DNA of 64,000 nucleotides from Spirometra erinaceieuropaei (lineage: Eukaryota; Platyhelminthes; Cestoda; Diphyllobothriidea; Diphyllobothriidae), in NCBI GenBank assembly GCA_902702965.1, contig CACRXP010000028.1, positions 867,806 through 931,805 of the forward strand. Direction: 5' to 3'. Under the pieces are notes generated by a model. It was not told the DNA's origin, did not search any database, and was given only the letters and a program-made list of their open reading frames with translations. Positions 21,398-34,849 of the stretch are shown here, piece by piece (within the stretch, counting starts at the first letter, position 1; the number at the start of each line of letters is the position of its first letter). The position numbers and the translations under genes were made by a program.

Positions 21398-23639
21398 AGG
21401 TGAGACAGATGCCGCTGAAGTCTGCTCTACAACAGTGGTCATTCTTGTTGCTTACGATGGACAAACTGTTAACTAGTTATACCAGAGCTCGTCCATGTGG
21501 TTCCTCTGATTGTGGCCATACGGCACTCGAGGTCCGAACTTTCATCGTTTCCATGCTGTTTTGTTGGTTACAGCACGATGCTTGTATTGTATTTATCGTC
21601 TTCTTTCTATGCTAGCACCATTATCTTTTTACAACACCCCTTCCACTGAACACAGATTCTCTTGCTGCGGAGGCAAGACGGGAAGTCATTTGCCACCTTC
21701 TCTAGAAAGCAAGCTCTTATACTCTTCCCGTGATCACGATTCCAAGTTCTACTAGGTTTAACCACAAATATTCGCCCGATTTACTTTCAGGACCTTGTTC
21801 TACTTGTCTTATTTTTTTAGACCGTCAGAAATCAACCACAGCAGCCGATTCCTCGTCAAGGACCCTTCGTTCAAAGCCACCTTCCGTACGCCGGTCGGCA
21901 TTGGAGGACCGTGGTAAGTAGGCGTGTACATCCTTTTGACCTCGCATGAGCGCATTTCTCCAAGAACATCTTGTGTATGCTACTACGCCATATGGCGGTT
22001 GAGCTTGTTCTTTTTCTCGGTCCCGGTTGCTCATGCACCGTACTTGATGAGAACAGGCAAAGTGATGACGTCTATCCCAGTAGGTCTATACTGAAGACGA
22101 CTTGCGTCGCTGGTACCTCATGCTTCTCGCACTCGTCATGTTTTAATTCAGTGTGGCCTGAAGCCAGGGTGGCTGCAGTGACTGACGTGGCAAAAGCAAA
22201 GTCTACATCTGCCACACGTGCTGATCAAATTAATCACACGATGTGGACTTTAAGATCAGGATCCCACCTCTCTAGTTGACGAGACTTACCAAAAAGGTCG
22301 CACCAGGAGTCAATCCACTTGAAGACCGACTTATCCTGTCAGTTGGCAGCCTTCCGTGGTACTGGTGTAACGCGCCACAATAGCTTCAAGCGAGGAAAGC
22401 ACGCGCGGGATCCACGTTGGACCGACCTAATCTTCTCCCTCTTCCGGTTTTGCGCCAGCGGGATGACCTATTCAAGCTGACTGGAGGAGGGATCGGGCTC
22501 GGCAGTTGGCGTGGCCAAAAGACCCCTTTTGGCGGAGATAACCACAACTTCTGATTTACAACTCGCGCATGCAACCTATCCAACGCACAAGTAAAACCAA
22601 CTTCGGGTGATCTTTGCGCGCTGTGACGTTAGTACATGGTTCCACCTAGGAAGGCGGGTAAGGAGGACTTTCTGTTTGGTCTTTCCTCTCACGGCACAAG
22701 TCCTACTGTGTATGTGTGTTGTCGTTAGAACCACCCGCCTATTCTCCGTAGGAAGTCAGAAAGCCATGTGACGGTGTGAATGGGATGTGCGATTTCGACT
22801 GTATGGCTATGAGCCGCCACTATGCTCACACGCCTCCCACTGGTTTATAAGCTCGTTGCCTAGAACAGTCTATGATCACTGTCAGCTTTTGAGACCCAGA
22901 TGTCCAACCTACACGGCAGTATCGATCTATTTCATCAACTATAAACCTCACCATTCACTCCCGTGGAGATGACGGGCCAAAACAAGTTAACACCGATCGC
23001 CATTGATTGTTAAGGCCATTCTTTATTAGAGCAAGTACTAACATTAATCCACTACTTCCTATGCTTATTTGGCTGTTGTCGGTCGAATTGGCCAGTCATT
23101 CTATGCCTCGGTAGAACAGACGGATTGCGGGATGTGATGGTGAATTTTGTTTCCTCTCTGCTATATTGGTGAGCTGTACTGGGGATTACCGGTCAGAAAT
23201 CCGCGCCTTCATTTCACCGTGGCCAGCTGGGCGATTTTACGGCCCGTGTCCGGACTCTTACCTCGCGCGCTGTAGTAAACTCGCCCATCTCACGCAGTTA
23301 GTCATCCAGTAAGCTGGCGAACTCATCCTTGTCGCGGAAGGCAAACAACAGGGAGTTCTACTTGCATCCGCTTTGGATAAGTAACTCCTCTCATGTGCCT
23401 TGCTGCGTAACGAGATCAGACCAAAGCACACCACAGGGAGACGTAATTCCTCTGCCAAAACTGAACAGGAGTCGAGGATGCCAGTTCGCTGCCGATGACG
23501 AGACGAGTTATAGGCCTCTTGATGGAGGTCGATGTGGCAACCGAGGCGCAGTGGCACGATGGACCCGTGTGGACTGGCAAAAGTTTGTCTCTGAGTACGT
23601 GTGCGTGTTGCAGCCGTTGGTTAAGAGACTCGTGACCCC
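20071..23639. other. No recognisable gene, 20.1-23.6 kb
   Basis: Frames reach about 109 codons at most. The only clear structures are the GA microsatellite at 21358 and a small hairpin near 22515-22534 whose arms are GCCAAAAG and CTTTTGGC. No known protein motif was seen. The 23.3-23.6 kb end may be the outer, poorly conserved part of the repeat copy that follows. Confidence 0.45.
21358..21395. repeat. (GA)n microsatellite
   Basis: An uninterrupted 38-base run of alternating G and A. Confidence 0.97.
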
Positions 23640-24085
23640 AAAACTGGCCACGTGGTAGATGCGCTAGACCAAGACGGGGGCCACATTGGATACTGGCAGG
23701 CGTTATCGAATTGCGCCCCATAACAAATGCCAACTTTTGGGGGGCGTGATGGCAAACCCAGTTACCGACTGACGTCGCTGCCCTCCATATTGTTGTTGTT
23801 GTTGTTGGTCAAAATCCTGGTCATCTGCTGTTTGGACCAGGGGGTATGGAGTGGAGCGCCAAGGTGCGGGCTCGACCGTACCATCCACCGGCGCCCTCCA
23901 CCGCCCCCGGTCTTCTTGAATGTCTGGACACCGGATCCAGATAGGGGAGGAGGAGAGAGTGCGGTAGATGGTGTGCAGGTCTGCTATCACTACAAACTAA
24001 TCCACGTGCAAGTCACCTTGCTGTGGAGCACACGGTGGACATCGTCGGCAACGGATGTTCGAACTGTCGGTTGAGTGGCTCGGAC
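23640..24085 (+). repeat. R2/R1 family repeat, long R1-type copy
   Basis: It shares ordered blocks with 49440-49925 and 57865-58335. These are a head around 'GCCACGTGGYAGATGCGCT', a block with TTG triplets and GGTCAAAATCCTGGTCAT, a 'CCGGTCTTCTTGA...GACACCGG' block, the 'GGAGGAGAGAGTGCGGTAGATG' region, and an end around 'GCTGTGGAGCACACGGTGGACATCGTCGGCAACG'. Six TTG triplets lie at 23790-23807. The apparent frames on both strands (up to 115 codons) are by-products of this repeat. Confidence 0.75.
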
Positions 24086-24284
24086 AGTGTACTGGGGTAT
24101 TGGAGAAGGACGAGAGAGTAATGTTGACACTGAGGAATCTATCTTCATGGTCGACCAGCGCATAAATCGGACTCGCTCTGATGTATCCTGACACACTAAC
24201 AACCTTGGCTTGAAAGGCGGCCAACTGACGTGATAAGTCGGTTCCTCGGCCTGCAGTGGCCTCTTACTGTGGCTTGTGAGGCAC

Positions 24285-24480
24285 TTTAACCACATAAGAT
24301 CCGAGCCGCGCTGACATGTATTGGGGAACAGGTCGTGTGTGGCACACGCGGACGGGCTGTTTAGCTTTACCAGTCGCTGCACTCTCGCCCACCTCATGTC
24401 GTCCTGATATCGTCTCGCCATCGGAGCAGAGTGGGTGAGGGAAGAGTGCGATAGATGCGCCAAGGTTGCTAAAACCAGAA
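24285..24480 (+). repeat. R2/R1 family repeat, R2-type piece
   Basis: It contains 'AACAGGTCGTGTGTGGCACACGCGGACGGGCTG' in slightly broken form and a 'GTGAGGGAAGAGTGCGATAGATGCGCCAA' end, both shared with copies at 34.9, 41.0, 45.35 (reverse) and 46.2 kb. The frames across it are repeat-derived. Confidence 0.65.
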
Positions 24481-27278
24481 TGAGGGCATCCGTCATGCTG
24501 CACTGAAATCCAGCCCGAAGGTGGGCAGTTGGACTGTCAGTTGGACTTTTTTCAAACCTGCGACTTATTACTACTCAACGATGACTCGAAGACGCGTCAG
24601 CATGTTATAGTGCAGTGAGATCGCGCCAAATCGGTCTCCTTCATCCCACTCTGGTTGGCCGCCAGTGCGAAGAATGAGTCATGCCGCCTGGAGATTAGAT
24701 GCGATGAAACAGTCAAAGGGTATGAAGCTGCTCTCTCGCATGCCATGCGCTCGTTTGTCTCCGTTTATGACTGCAGTGACAGCAATACCTGACCCAACAA
24801 CGACAGTAGTAGCAGCCGTTGTCGTAAATCCCACACTCATTTCTTCTCTTCTGATATTTGCCAAATTTAACTGCTGTGCCTAGGCGAGTCGGCAGAATCT
24901 TTGGCCGACATAACGTTTGGTCTAGTTGAAATTGTATACTAGGCTCGCTGGATCTGCATAAGGAAGATGGTGCAGCTGATCGCCGAACTACGGTCTTTTG
25001 TGTTTTGTGTAATTAATTACGCTGACCGACTGTTGCTGCTGCTTCTGCCACCACATTGGCGTTCCCCTTTCGTCCTGGCGGCTATCTGTGCATTAAATAT
25101 GCCAGGCGACTGCTTTTCCCCACCGTCGTAGGCACCGGCACACTGGTGCGTGTGTGATCTCCCGTGCACACATCCTCGCTCCGAGGACATGCCCTTTCTG
25201 CCTCATCTGTTACCCCCTCCCCCTTTTACGTGCGTGTTCGCAAATGAATCCCTCAAATCAATTCCCGGTCTGTTCGAATGCGCTGTTGCCGCAAGCGCCT
25301 GTCGTGTTTACTTATTCACACTAATGCGACACCAGGAGGAGGCCCACTGTCTTGTACCTTGTTTGCAGTTTCTTCGGATGTGTGCGGGTCAGCACTGGTG
25401 AATTTTAGCATTCGGTGGCAGCGGGCTGTTAATTTTTGTCTCAGAGCGCACTTGTGTGGTTTTTCACAAGGCGGCTACTTCATGGAAGTCTCAGTGTGGG
25501 CCTCACTGAATGCGTGCGAGAACATCTTTCATTTGTCTTGCTCATTTGAGGCCGCAGTCTGAGTCATCCTCCAACGGGACCGCAAGATGTCTGGGCCCTG
25601 TTCCGCTCGGATCCGTTGCAGCTGCAACTGTTGACTATTGTGCGCTTGCGCCTTTCACCACTTGCTGACCACGTGCCAAACCTGCTTATGCTCCACCCAC
25701 CATCTGAACGCACTCCCTCCCACTCCGGCTCGCCGGTGCCGCAATGCGCACACCTCCGGTTGTATAACCACGTGCTCTGTCAACTGTGCATTCTACCCAT
25801 CCATAAACGCACTTTTTGAGACGTCATTCGGGTTCGATGCTCTCCCTGTAAGATTTCCACTGTTAGCCTAAGCCTTGTGGTTCCTTTACCTTTCTGACTT
25901 CGGTACTCCGTGGCCAGCGTCAGGCTATACTTCACCGGGGGTTCCTTATGACAACTAAACGGCCTCGGGTTTGGTCTCTGCAGTACCCCCGCGTTCGTTG
26001 TCTTTTTCTTGCTTTTTCGCTGATCTACACGAGTACCACAGTAGGCCAACCCTTTTATTTTGGCCCTTTGCCACAAGGGTAGCACTTCGGTTCAGGGTTC
26101 TGGGCGTTGCAAGCCCTCCAACGTCTCATGGCTGTCCGGCCGATCTAACAGCCAAAGTCATTTATCCCACCGATGAACCCCACACCGCACCCACGGCACT
26201 TGTGGGTGTGGCGTGGGATGTCGTGGATGGGGTGTTCAGTTGTGTTTGCCCTAGCTGGCACAGCAACACAGCGCCGCAATGGTTCGAATTCACTGTCCGC
26301 CTCGAACTAGCCTGTGCCTTTTCATGGGGTCTCACGCAAGACAGAGCCACTTCCCACACCCCTCCCACAGCCTTTTTAGATTTTCGAAATATAGTCCTGA
26401 ATAAACTCAAACCCGTGTTTTTTGAATCGCCGTTATAATTACAATGTCACCAAAAATCATCTGCCACTTTCCTCATGTCCATCCAGGTCTCTACGATGTT
26501 AGTGAGCGGGACGAGGAGGATCGACCGGATTCCCCCCTCAGCCTCGATTCTGGAGAAACTACAAAACCCAGTCACGCAGAACCAGTGAGTATCCTCTCCA
26601 CCCCCCTCTCTCAAGTTCTTTTCCTCACTGTGCGTTGTGATGCCTCCAGTTGTTCCAATAGAGGACTGATACTATCAGACTGTTGTTAACGTTCTTACCC
26701 TCACCGTCAGCGTTACAATCGATCCAACACAGAGCCTCTTCACTTTGTCTCCACGGCGACCCTGCCCGTTGTTGCCCCAATCAAAACCATCACCACCACC
26801 ACGGTAACTACTCGCTCACGGCCATCGTCTACGGACAACCGTGGCGCCATTTCGAACAAACCTACAGTTGGTGGGGTCGCACGTACTCCTGCCCACTCTG
26901 GTAGATTTCGTTCCCCCTCGATTGCATGTGCTCGCATATTTGAGCGCCACGAATCTTCTGTCATTGAAAAGCATGAAAATCGATGGAGTTTATGCCCCAG
27001 CAAGCATCTTTAACGCCCTTTCGACCGGTCACCCTAATCAGGTCAAAACCCCAAGTCCATCTTTGGGATGGGCAATACCATAACCATGGAGTTGTCACTG
27101 GTGCATGTGGCCTGTTGCCTCTTACCTCCCTCGTAGCTCCCGCTTGATCGCCAATTTGTTTCACCAGATGCCTACACCGACTTGTTCGTTACCTGCTCTC
27201 AGTATCACAAGGTACGCCCACTTGACGAAGGTCGAGGGAATTTCGGTTCCAAGTGGGGGGTGGGGGGGGGGACACACC
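24481..27278. other. No recognisable gene, 24.5-27.3 kb
   Basis: The region is pyrimidine- and CA/CC-rich. A 155-codon plus-strand frame (25971-26438) is rich in Pro, Thr, Ala, Phe and Cys with no motif I know; I suspect a chance frame in C-rich sequence. A G-tract (27255-27271) abuts the left end of the second foldback copy. Confidence 0.4.
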
Positions 27279-28175
27279 CAGTGACCGAACTCCTGAAGTG
27301 CTAAACGAAATGCTGCAATGCGTTTTCCATTAGTGGGGTCATGCCATTTATAATCGTGAAGCCGAATCCCAAGATAGTTCAGACACACCAGGATGCTGGC
27401 TTTTGAACGAACTTCTTTTAGGCCACCTGCAAAACCTGCACTCGACGATTAGGACTACTTAAGCAGTGTGCATTGTTCATTAATTTTCGATGCCCTTATG
27501 AATCCAGCTATCTTTTCTTATGCTAATTTGGTAGCAAATCACGTCTCCTTTAAATGTGACATTCGAACAAAAGAGCATCTTCCAGTTTTGAAAAAAGTGT
27601 TTTAATTCTCGAATAATTCTGAACATGACTTGTCGTTGCATCTGTGTCTAGGGTTTACTCTCTAGGCTATGTAGTTTCCATGCAAGGAAAATCAACCATT
27701 CCGGTGTGACAGTGGAAAGATAGTAATTGGAACTCCTAAAATGAATGCGGTCTATGTTGTAGCGTTAATAAACAGACAGATGCGGTTATGTTTGAATAAG
27801 CATTGCAGGGTCATAAAAAATCTCATAATTACAAACTTTTAAAACCTAAAGGTACCATTTCCTCGAGTATAAAATTTGAAGAAGACGTGATTTCCTGCCG
27901 ATTGAGTGCAGGAAAGGGTATCTCCATGCACGTTTTCTATAAAACATATTTAGATTTATAAGGGCATCGAAAACCAGTGGGAAAATGCTTACCGAGCGCA
28001 GTTGTTTTTGCGGGCGACGGAAAATACATGCATTCAAAAGTCGGCATCCTGGCGTATGTGAACTATCCTGGGATTAGGCTACAGGATCTCAAACAGTGCA
28101 ACCCACTTAAGCAGTCTTTCCTAGTAAGAAACACATTTTAACATTTAGTTTAACATTTCATGAAGTAGGTCACTG
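27279..28175. mobile_element. Long-TIR foldback transposon, copy 2 (diverged)
   Basis: It is homologous along its full length to 18396-19390, including spacer blocks such as the run before AAAAATCTCATAATTA. It begins CAGTGACCGAACTC and ends AGGTCACTG. The arms are about 27279-27605 and 27831-28175, inverted but much more diverged from each other than in copy 1. TA is not preserved at the edges. No coding potential is seen. The higher arm divergence suggests an older insertion of the same family. Confidence 0.75.
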
Positions 28176-29569
28176 TTTGTAGTTATTCCAGACAATTGTA
28201 CGTTTTTACTGCTCTTTTGCTGTTTGTGTGTTAAAACTAAGAAAGATCTTGGTTGATGTTATTTAACAAGCACACGCGATCCTTTTCCCACCGCTGACTC
28301 AACATGCAATCGCCTGGTGTTCAGGTAAAAGTATCTCCGGCAGTCTTAGTTTTAATTTGTTTCTTCGCGTTGTGTATACTTCGGTGTGCTGCCCAGACAA
28401 GTTAAACCGTCTTAATTATTTTCTCAATACCGGCCCTCAAAAAAGTCCGGATTCCGCACTTACGCAACTCCGAATTCCCTTACCGGTCAGACCGGTCGCG
28501 GTTTAAGCACAAGGTCTCTTGCTCTGTATGTGTGCGCAGAACGCCGTTAATAAGTAGGTATGTGCATACAACTCGCCATGGCGACTCACATTGAGGGGGA
28601 GGCTAAAGCTATTAAAGTATTGCTCTGTGGGGTGACAGACTCCGCACATGTGGAGGAAGGCCGCTGTGCTACCGTTCACGTGCAGTTGTCTTGACCTTGT
28701 TATGGTGGCACGAGGAATGTGGAAAAAAATTACCGTGGCGGTGGGGCTGAAGTCTCAACTCTAATCCATGTTACTTGAAAGTCACCTTGTTACAGTGCCT
28801 GCCTTGGTAGTTTTCGGCCGAAGAATGGTTACATTCCCCATTTGCTATTCACAGAGTGTCAGCTCTACTGCCAATAACCAACTCTCAATGTGTCACGGAT
28901 CGTGTTTTGCATGCCGCTCGCTTCCTTTAGTGATTGTCTACCAAATCATCCGCATGCACAGGAGTTCGTTTCTGGGCGCGCCATTTGAAAGTTCAATGGT
29001 CGCATACTGTTAGCAACAAAGAAACGGAAAGGGGCCGATCATTTATAGCCTAATTAATGTCATCAGAGAGTCTATCCGACTGACAACGACAAATAAGGTG
29101 GAACTGACCTCCCCAATCGTTCCGCCAGCTTCTTTGAGCAATGTGCACCGAAAACCTCTTTTCATTCCTACTATATCTACTCTGCCTATAGTGGTTGCGG
29201 ACGATGTCAATTACGGCGTCGCGGCGAAATATATTGCTTAACAGCCTTCTTTCACAAACGTTAGATTAATTCGTAGGACTGCTTTTCCAACCTGATCGCC
29301 GCTCTGGCTAGGTTTGTGCAGCACTCCCACTTCCCCCGGCGAAGGCATTATTTGTTGGCTTTGGAGTTTTCTCCTTTGGTGGGCGTCCAAGCTTTCTTAG
29401 ATTGTTTTTCGGCGCGGGTGGGGTATGCAGCCCCCCTGGGTGGTTGTTCAAAAATCTGCCTTTTCTTATTTAAGTAGGTGTGGTTCATAACGGTTTGTCT
29501 GAACTGGTCGCGAAAGGGGTTATGCACTAGTGTTTTTGACGTTAAAGTTGCCCATATGTGGAGCTCAAG
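28176..29569. other. No recognisable gene, 28.2-29.6 kb
   Basis: Only short frames (87 codons or less) without motifs; no repeats shared with other parts of the window were seen. Confidence 0.45.
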
Positions 29570-29762
29570 GATAGGATTAGGACTACGGTCAGGGTTAGAG
29601 TTAGGGATATTATTTGGGTTATTCTTAGGAATAGGGTTGCTAAGCTTTAATTATGGTTTGGATTTGCGGTTGAGGCTAGGATTGGGCTTTAAAGCCTGTA
29701 CCAAGGTTGCGGTTGCGTACAAGTTTTCCTTAAAGGCTTAATGGTTAAGCATTAGGGTTACC
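29570..29762 (+). repeat. Degenerate telomere-like TTAGGG tract
   Basis: Exact or near units GGGTTA and TTAGGG recur (around 29592, 29601, 29616, 29632, 29753), mixed with variants such as AGGATTAGGA, GGTTTGGATTTG and GAGGCTAGGATTGGG. Flatworm telomeres are TTAGGG repeats, so this could be an old interstitial telomeric or minisatellite tract. The G-rich strand is the plus strand. Confidence 0.6.
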
Positions 29763-31110
29763 CAGGGGGATCACATGCCATGCCTGTTTTTCCCTTTTGC
29801 ATTCTGCTTCGCTGGTAGCCTCGAAGAGACGGTCTGTCTTCATTTCGCCGTATTCGACCACGACAGCAAGGTTGAACTAGGGTTTACCTGAATGTCACGC
29901 TCAGCAACTGACCCCGGCGAATACTATTCCGTAAACTTGTATAAAACGGTTGGATTGATAATTAACTAAGACTGCAGTCCTATGGCAGTGTGGCCCATGA
30001 GTCCGCTATGTATTCCGACCCGATGCCAATAACAGGTACCTGGTGATTAAATAATGCGCCGTTGATCGACTTCCTCAGCGCTCTATGCGAAACACCCTGA
30101 CGTTCAAGCGCTGTAAATTGGACGCTCTCATTCTTACGTTGGCAACCGGCAGTCTCATTCTATTTTAATTTCTACAGAATTAATAAGCACCTGGATGCGC
30201 CACTCTTATTTTTTTCGAAAGTCGCTGCGAAGTTCGGCAACCGGCTAAGCTTATTGCTCCTGTCGTCTACCCATATTTCCAGTCCTCCTCTGACCGACGG
30301 CGAAAAGTCAGCGTACGTTATGTACGTGCACTCATAATCCCTCCACCTTTCGCTCTATATTTCAACTTTTTGCGTATTCTTCTAAAATCTAACTGACAGT
30401 TCGCTGTGTGGCTGATCCTGCTTTTCCTTTTCCGCCTAATTATCCATTTTTGACGTAACGCACCGGCTCTTTCACCCTCGTCCTACATGCGACTTTGCCG
30501 TTTTTTGGTCTCCATCCTGCAGATTCAAGCGTCCCACAAGTCACAACGCTCCTCTCATGTCCACTTTTATGCAGCTCTCTTCTGGTCCGACAGAACAGGA
30601 ATGGGACCGTTTATCGCAGCTCGAGAGCCAACATTCTTCACAGTTAGCATTCCTTTCAGTCCCAGCCCAGCACGAATCTTATAGTTGTGCCAAATACCCC
30701 ACCCGAGTGTTAAAGTCGAGCCAATGGGAATCTGCCGTCGCCTCTATCGAAGGGGGGAGTGGAGGGAGAGGGGTAATCGGCAATGTTGATTTAGATAAAA
30801 AAAAAAGAGCTGGATCGCTGATTATATTCGATCAGAAACCTTGATGTAACAACGCTTAAACGATCGAAAACTTACGAGGGACAAGATCCATGAGCTGGAC
30901 CGGAATTTTTCCATTTAGCACATCTGACTGCCTAAAAGACGCCATCGACGTCATCACCTAGTCTTTAAAGTAAAATCATCATAGAGGAAAAGGGTAGCGG
31001 ATTTCGCAAAGTTGCCTGAACCCTGTTACTATCATGGGCAAATTATTGCCTGCCGGCTTGCCGTTTAATCGACGACCTTCCCGCATAGTTGCTTAGACAG
31101 GCATGCCTTA

Positions 31111-31124
31111 CCCCCCCCCCCCCC
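31111..31124. repeat. Poly-C tract (14 bases)
   Basis: An uninterrupted run of fourteen C residues; its length is likely to be assembly-sensitive. Confidence 0.95.
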
Positions 31125-32529
31125 GTTTCTCCACAACTCATTAAACCCACCGACCAACTTCACTAATTTTAGGCATTTTGTCCCCGGTATGAACAGCAGA
31201 ATTTACTGGTACCAACCAACCCTTGCAGACAGTTCCGTGACTCAGATGGTGACAACTGCGGCTATGTCGACTTCATGCACTAAAAACCTGTATCCGGAAT
31301 CTGACACCCCAGCCGCTAAACTGCCACAAAATTCACAACTGAATGCAGTCTCCGCCTCCGAGGTTGGGCATTTTGTTTAGGGGGACGACTGTTTTGTGTC
31401 CTCTGGACATTCGTGTCGCCGAAGCGTCCTCAAAATACGTCTTGTAGTATATTGTCAATGCTCTAACCCCCCTCTAGAACGTTTAGAAACACCGCGACGT
31501 TAGTAATAAACCTAACCATCCACAAGTGATTTCAAATGTGCCTTTGATCATTCAACCAGACCGGCTCAAAGCCAAAGCCGGCAAACACACTTTTCGGATT
31601 ATTCACCATCAAGCCTGTACGGCAACATGTGTCACGGTTGAGCTATGAAAAGGGAAAAAAAGAAAGTAGGGCAGGGGGTTGTCGAGCTTGCCAAGCGGGA
31701 GGACTTGATGAAGATCTAATTCCGAGGTAAAAGGACCGGAGATGAGTGTCATTGCGATTCGTTTGCCTTCCGTCGAAAGATGCGGATAGGAGTATATGGG
31801 GCTCGACTTGGGCCAGTGTAACTTGGGGTCCTTAGCGAACTCCTGCGAATACAAGGTTGGGTTTCCTGACCATGTGGCCACCACCTCTGCAGTCGTTATT
31901 ATCCTCTGACACAGGAATTTGCTGTGTCTCGCCGGTACTTTGTGATTCACTCCAAACGCTCTGCTGACGTCTACCCCATAGCCTATGTGAGCTATAGGAG
32001 TCGCCATTCCTCCGAGGATAGACTATCTCACGCCATGATTTGGCCAGGCAGGGTGATGTTTTCGCATCCGTTTTGGTAGGCGCCTAGTCCTTCGACAAAC
32101 ACAGCTGACTCCACATGAAGGTGTAAATGCACACTGGGTCTGTCTGAAGGGGCAGTTCGTTCCGACCTTTGAGGCGCGGAAGGGGAGCGCCTGAGAAAAT
32201 TATTCCTAGCCGCTGGATACATGCGCACAATAGCACAGTTCTAGGAGTACCGGTGCCGGGTTCCTTTGAAACGGTACTCTGAGGACTAGTTTCTTCTTTT
32301 TAACCTTGTAGTTGTTCGCTTTTTATCTTTCTTCACTGCTCGCTGTGCTACTGACTTGCGTTACTATGCAGACCTGGTAATGAATAACTGGAAACGTACG
32401 TTTGCCGACCTCGACTTTGAGCCGGTCTGGTTGCTGGACGGTTAACGGCGTAAATACGGTTTCGGAAGAGTTTGCGTTTTTTGCGTATGTGCACTTCTGC
32501 GCGTTCTTGTAGCAGGTCTGCGCGTGCGT

Positions 32530-32555
32530 GAGAGAGAGAGAGAGAGAGCGAGAGA
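32530..32555. repeat. (GA)n short microsatellite
   Basis: Nineteen bases of pure alternating G and A (32530-32548), continued with one C interruption to 32555. Confidence 0.9.
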
Positions 32556-34849
32556 CCGCGCTGCCCATAGTTAACGAATGCGCGTCGTTACTCGCTGATT
32601 TTTTTAAACCATACTCAGACGAAGCCTGCTGTCTAGGGAGTCTCACCTTGTCCACCGTTTGTCCCTTATTCCGCAAGCACTACAGGCGGTGATTTCGTCC
32701 TTGTATCGCCAGCCGGAGAGCAGTAGTCGTTTTCCTTCACTTAGCAGATCGTTTTTTCACTGAGCCGTAGTTGGCCGTCTTACTGTTTTCGAGTTACGTC
32801 GCGCCCTGGCCTCGATCCCTCGGCGACTAGAGAGTGCACTGCATTTCCAGGTTTTGATCAAGGGAATTTTGCCACTCCGAGCAAGAACAGCCTCTTACGT
32901 AACCAAAATGCTTGATGTGATGAACATTCAAGGCTGTTTTCTAACTTATTTCACCAGTCATTCGCAGAAGTTTTTGGGTTAGCATTGAGGGGGGGCCTGC
33001 TTCGAGTTGTTCCCACCTAATTGCCCTCGTTCTTCATTGTCGGTCTAGTGCCTATTTTACCCCGCAGCAAGAAGGTAACACTGCACACTGCGTAGATTTT
33101 TTGCTCTCTCCCCTTTCCCGTCTGTCTCTCAACTAGTGCGTGTGCGCTTACGTGTGCAAAGTCCCACCTCTTCACTCAACCCTAACAGTTAACACTGTCC
33201 TACGGGCTCTTTGTCGGCTATTTTTTGCGTTAACGCGGCACTCACCAACTTTTCCATTTTGTCCCAACTTCGACCGACTGCTCCTCTGTTCCGCGCCTGA
33301 TTAATATAGTTAGGAACGGGACACTTGTTCACGGAGCGTATAATATCGCGACGTCTCGACATTTGGTCGTATAGACATCGATTTCACTCGGAGATGGGAA
33401 ACCCAAGAGCTTGTTCTCTTTAATATAGCTTGTTGCATACCTGCTGTTCGTGGCTCTCACCGCATTCGATATCCATTGCGTTGCAAATGTCTTCCATGTC
33501 TAGCCAGTATTGAAACAACTTCGTTATGGGGACGCAAGTGTTGTGGGCAGCTGGCGGTTGAGCTCACGTGGCCACCGACAGAAATGCTCTGTCGGCCAGC
33601 AGTAGCCACTGACACAACTGTATTTTCTACATCTCTCTTCTTTCCAAGAATCTCTCCGGCGTCTGTGTCCTGCTTGGAGTCCATTTATCACATCCTCTTG
33701 CACGTTTCTTCATACGGACGCGCCGACGCATCACTTAGACACAGATCAGACTTCCAGTTTATGCGCCCAAATTACGAATACTTTTAAATCTTTTCCCTAT
33801 TTGTCATTTTCGCATCATCCTGCACCTAGGGCACTAAGAACTCACCAGACTTTGTCGCAGTAATTATGCAGACATTTGATTTGTGCAACACCTGCCACAA
33901 TACCCGGTCCTACGTTATTTCCCCTACCCAGCGACTCACAACACCTTCGCACAATGGTAGGTCGTTGTCACCTGTTCTTCCCGATGACCATCCTTGTTGT
34001 CGCACCGTTGCTCTCCTCGCTGTGTCGCGGACACCATATTGTCGCATCCTCATCTCGGGTGACAATTTTCTCCTCCCACTCGTCCTGCTGTAACTCTCTC
34101 ATGTGACCGGACCGCTGCCCGCTTAATCAGATTTTTTTCGTTTCAACTTTGCGGCAAGGACATCAAACCCTGCATGGCAGTCCGGAAGACCTTTAGAGAG
34201 TCTAGACCTTCCCGCATCTGCGTTACGGACAAGGTCCTGTCACTTGAGATCAGGAGTGTTCACTGTGGACTGCCACTCGCCGATTTATCATGACCGCAGG
34301 ACGAAAACAGGCATTCCCACTTTGTTTAAGGTCAGCGATGATTCCCATGCAGATATCTAAGAAGTCAAGTCCTGTAGGGTCGAACAATCAGGCGTCAATC
34401 TAAGCGGATGCGAGAGCACCATCCTGCCGGGCTAAATCAACGTGCGAAAAAGTCCATCTCTAGCGCAGTCGTGGCTCACTTGGCTGATAGCGGCCACCGG
34501 GTAGACGTCAATCAAGCATTCAAAGTCATCGGCGAGACATTCCAAGTTCCTGCGTCAGCGAATACCTGCGATGGCATAGGCAGTGATCATAGGGTTTGCT
34601 AACCCGGCCTTGTGCTCGCATAAAGCGTCTGTACAAGCGCTAAGGCTCCCCTGGGCAAAGACAAACCCAGCATATGTGTTCACACCCGCCACGTCGCGTT
34701 ATAGCGACGATACAGGGACAGCTCTCGGTTCACGCAGTTCGTCGCGTTGTGTGTGTGTGTTGTGTGGAGTGGCGGACTGGTGGGCTGGGAACGGGCTGAA
34801 ACAGCACCTTCCACGGCACTCTCACGCAAGTGAGTGACACGCCGTTCAA

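Larger units (their letters stand above)
29763..34849. other. No recognisable gene, 29.8-34.8 kb
   Basis: Frames up to 132 codons (31609-32007, minus) and 117 codons (32323-32676, minus) carry no recognisable family. Low-complexity tracts at 31111 (C14) and 32530 (GA) are present. A splice-interrupted host gene could be hidden here, but I cannot support one. Confidence 0.4.

Noticed and set aside
25971..26438. 155-codon plus-strand frame
   Set aside because: C-rich low-complexity composition, no motif, and an overlapping frame on the other strand.
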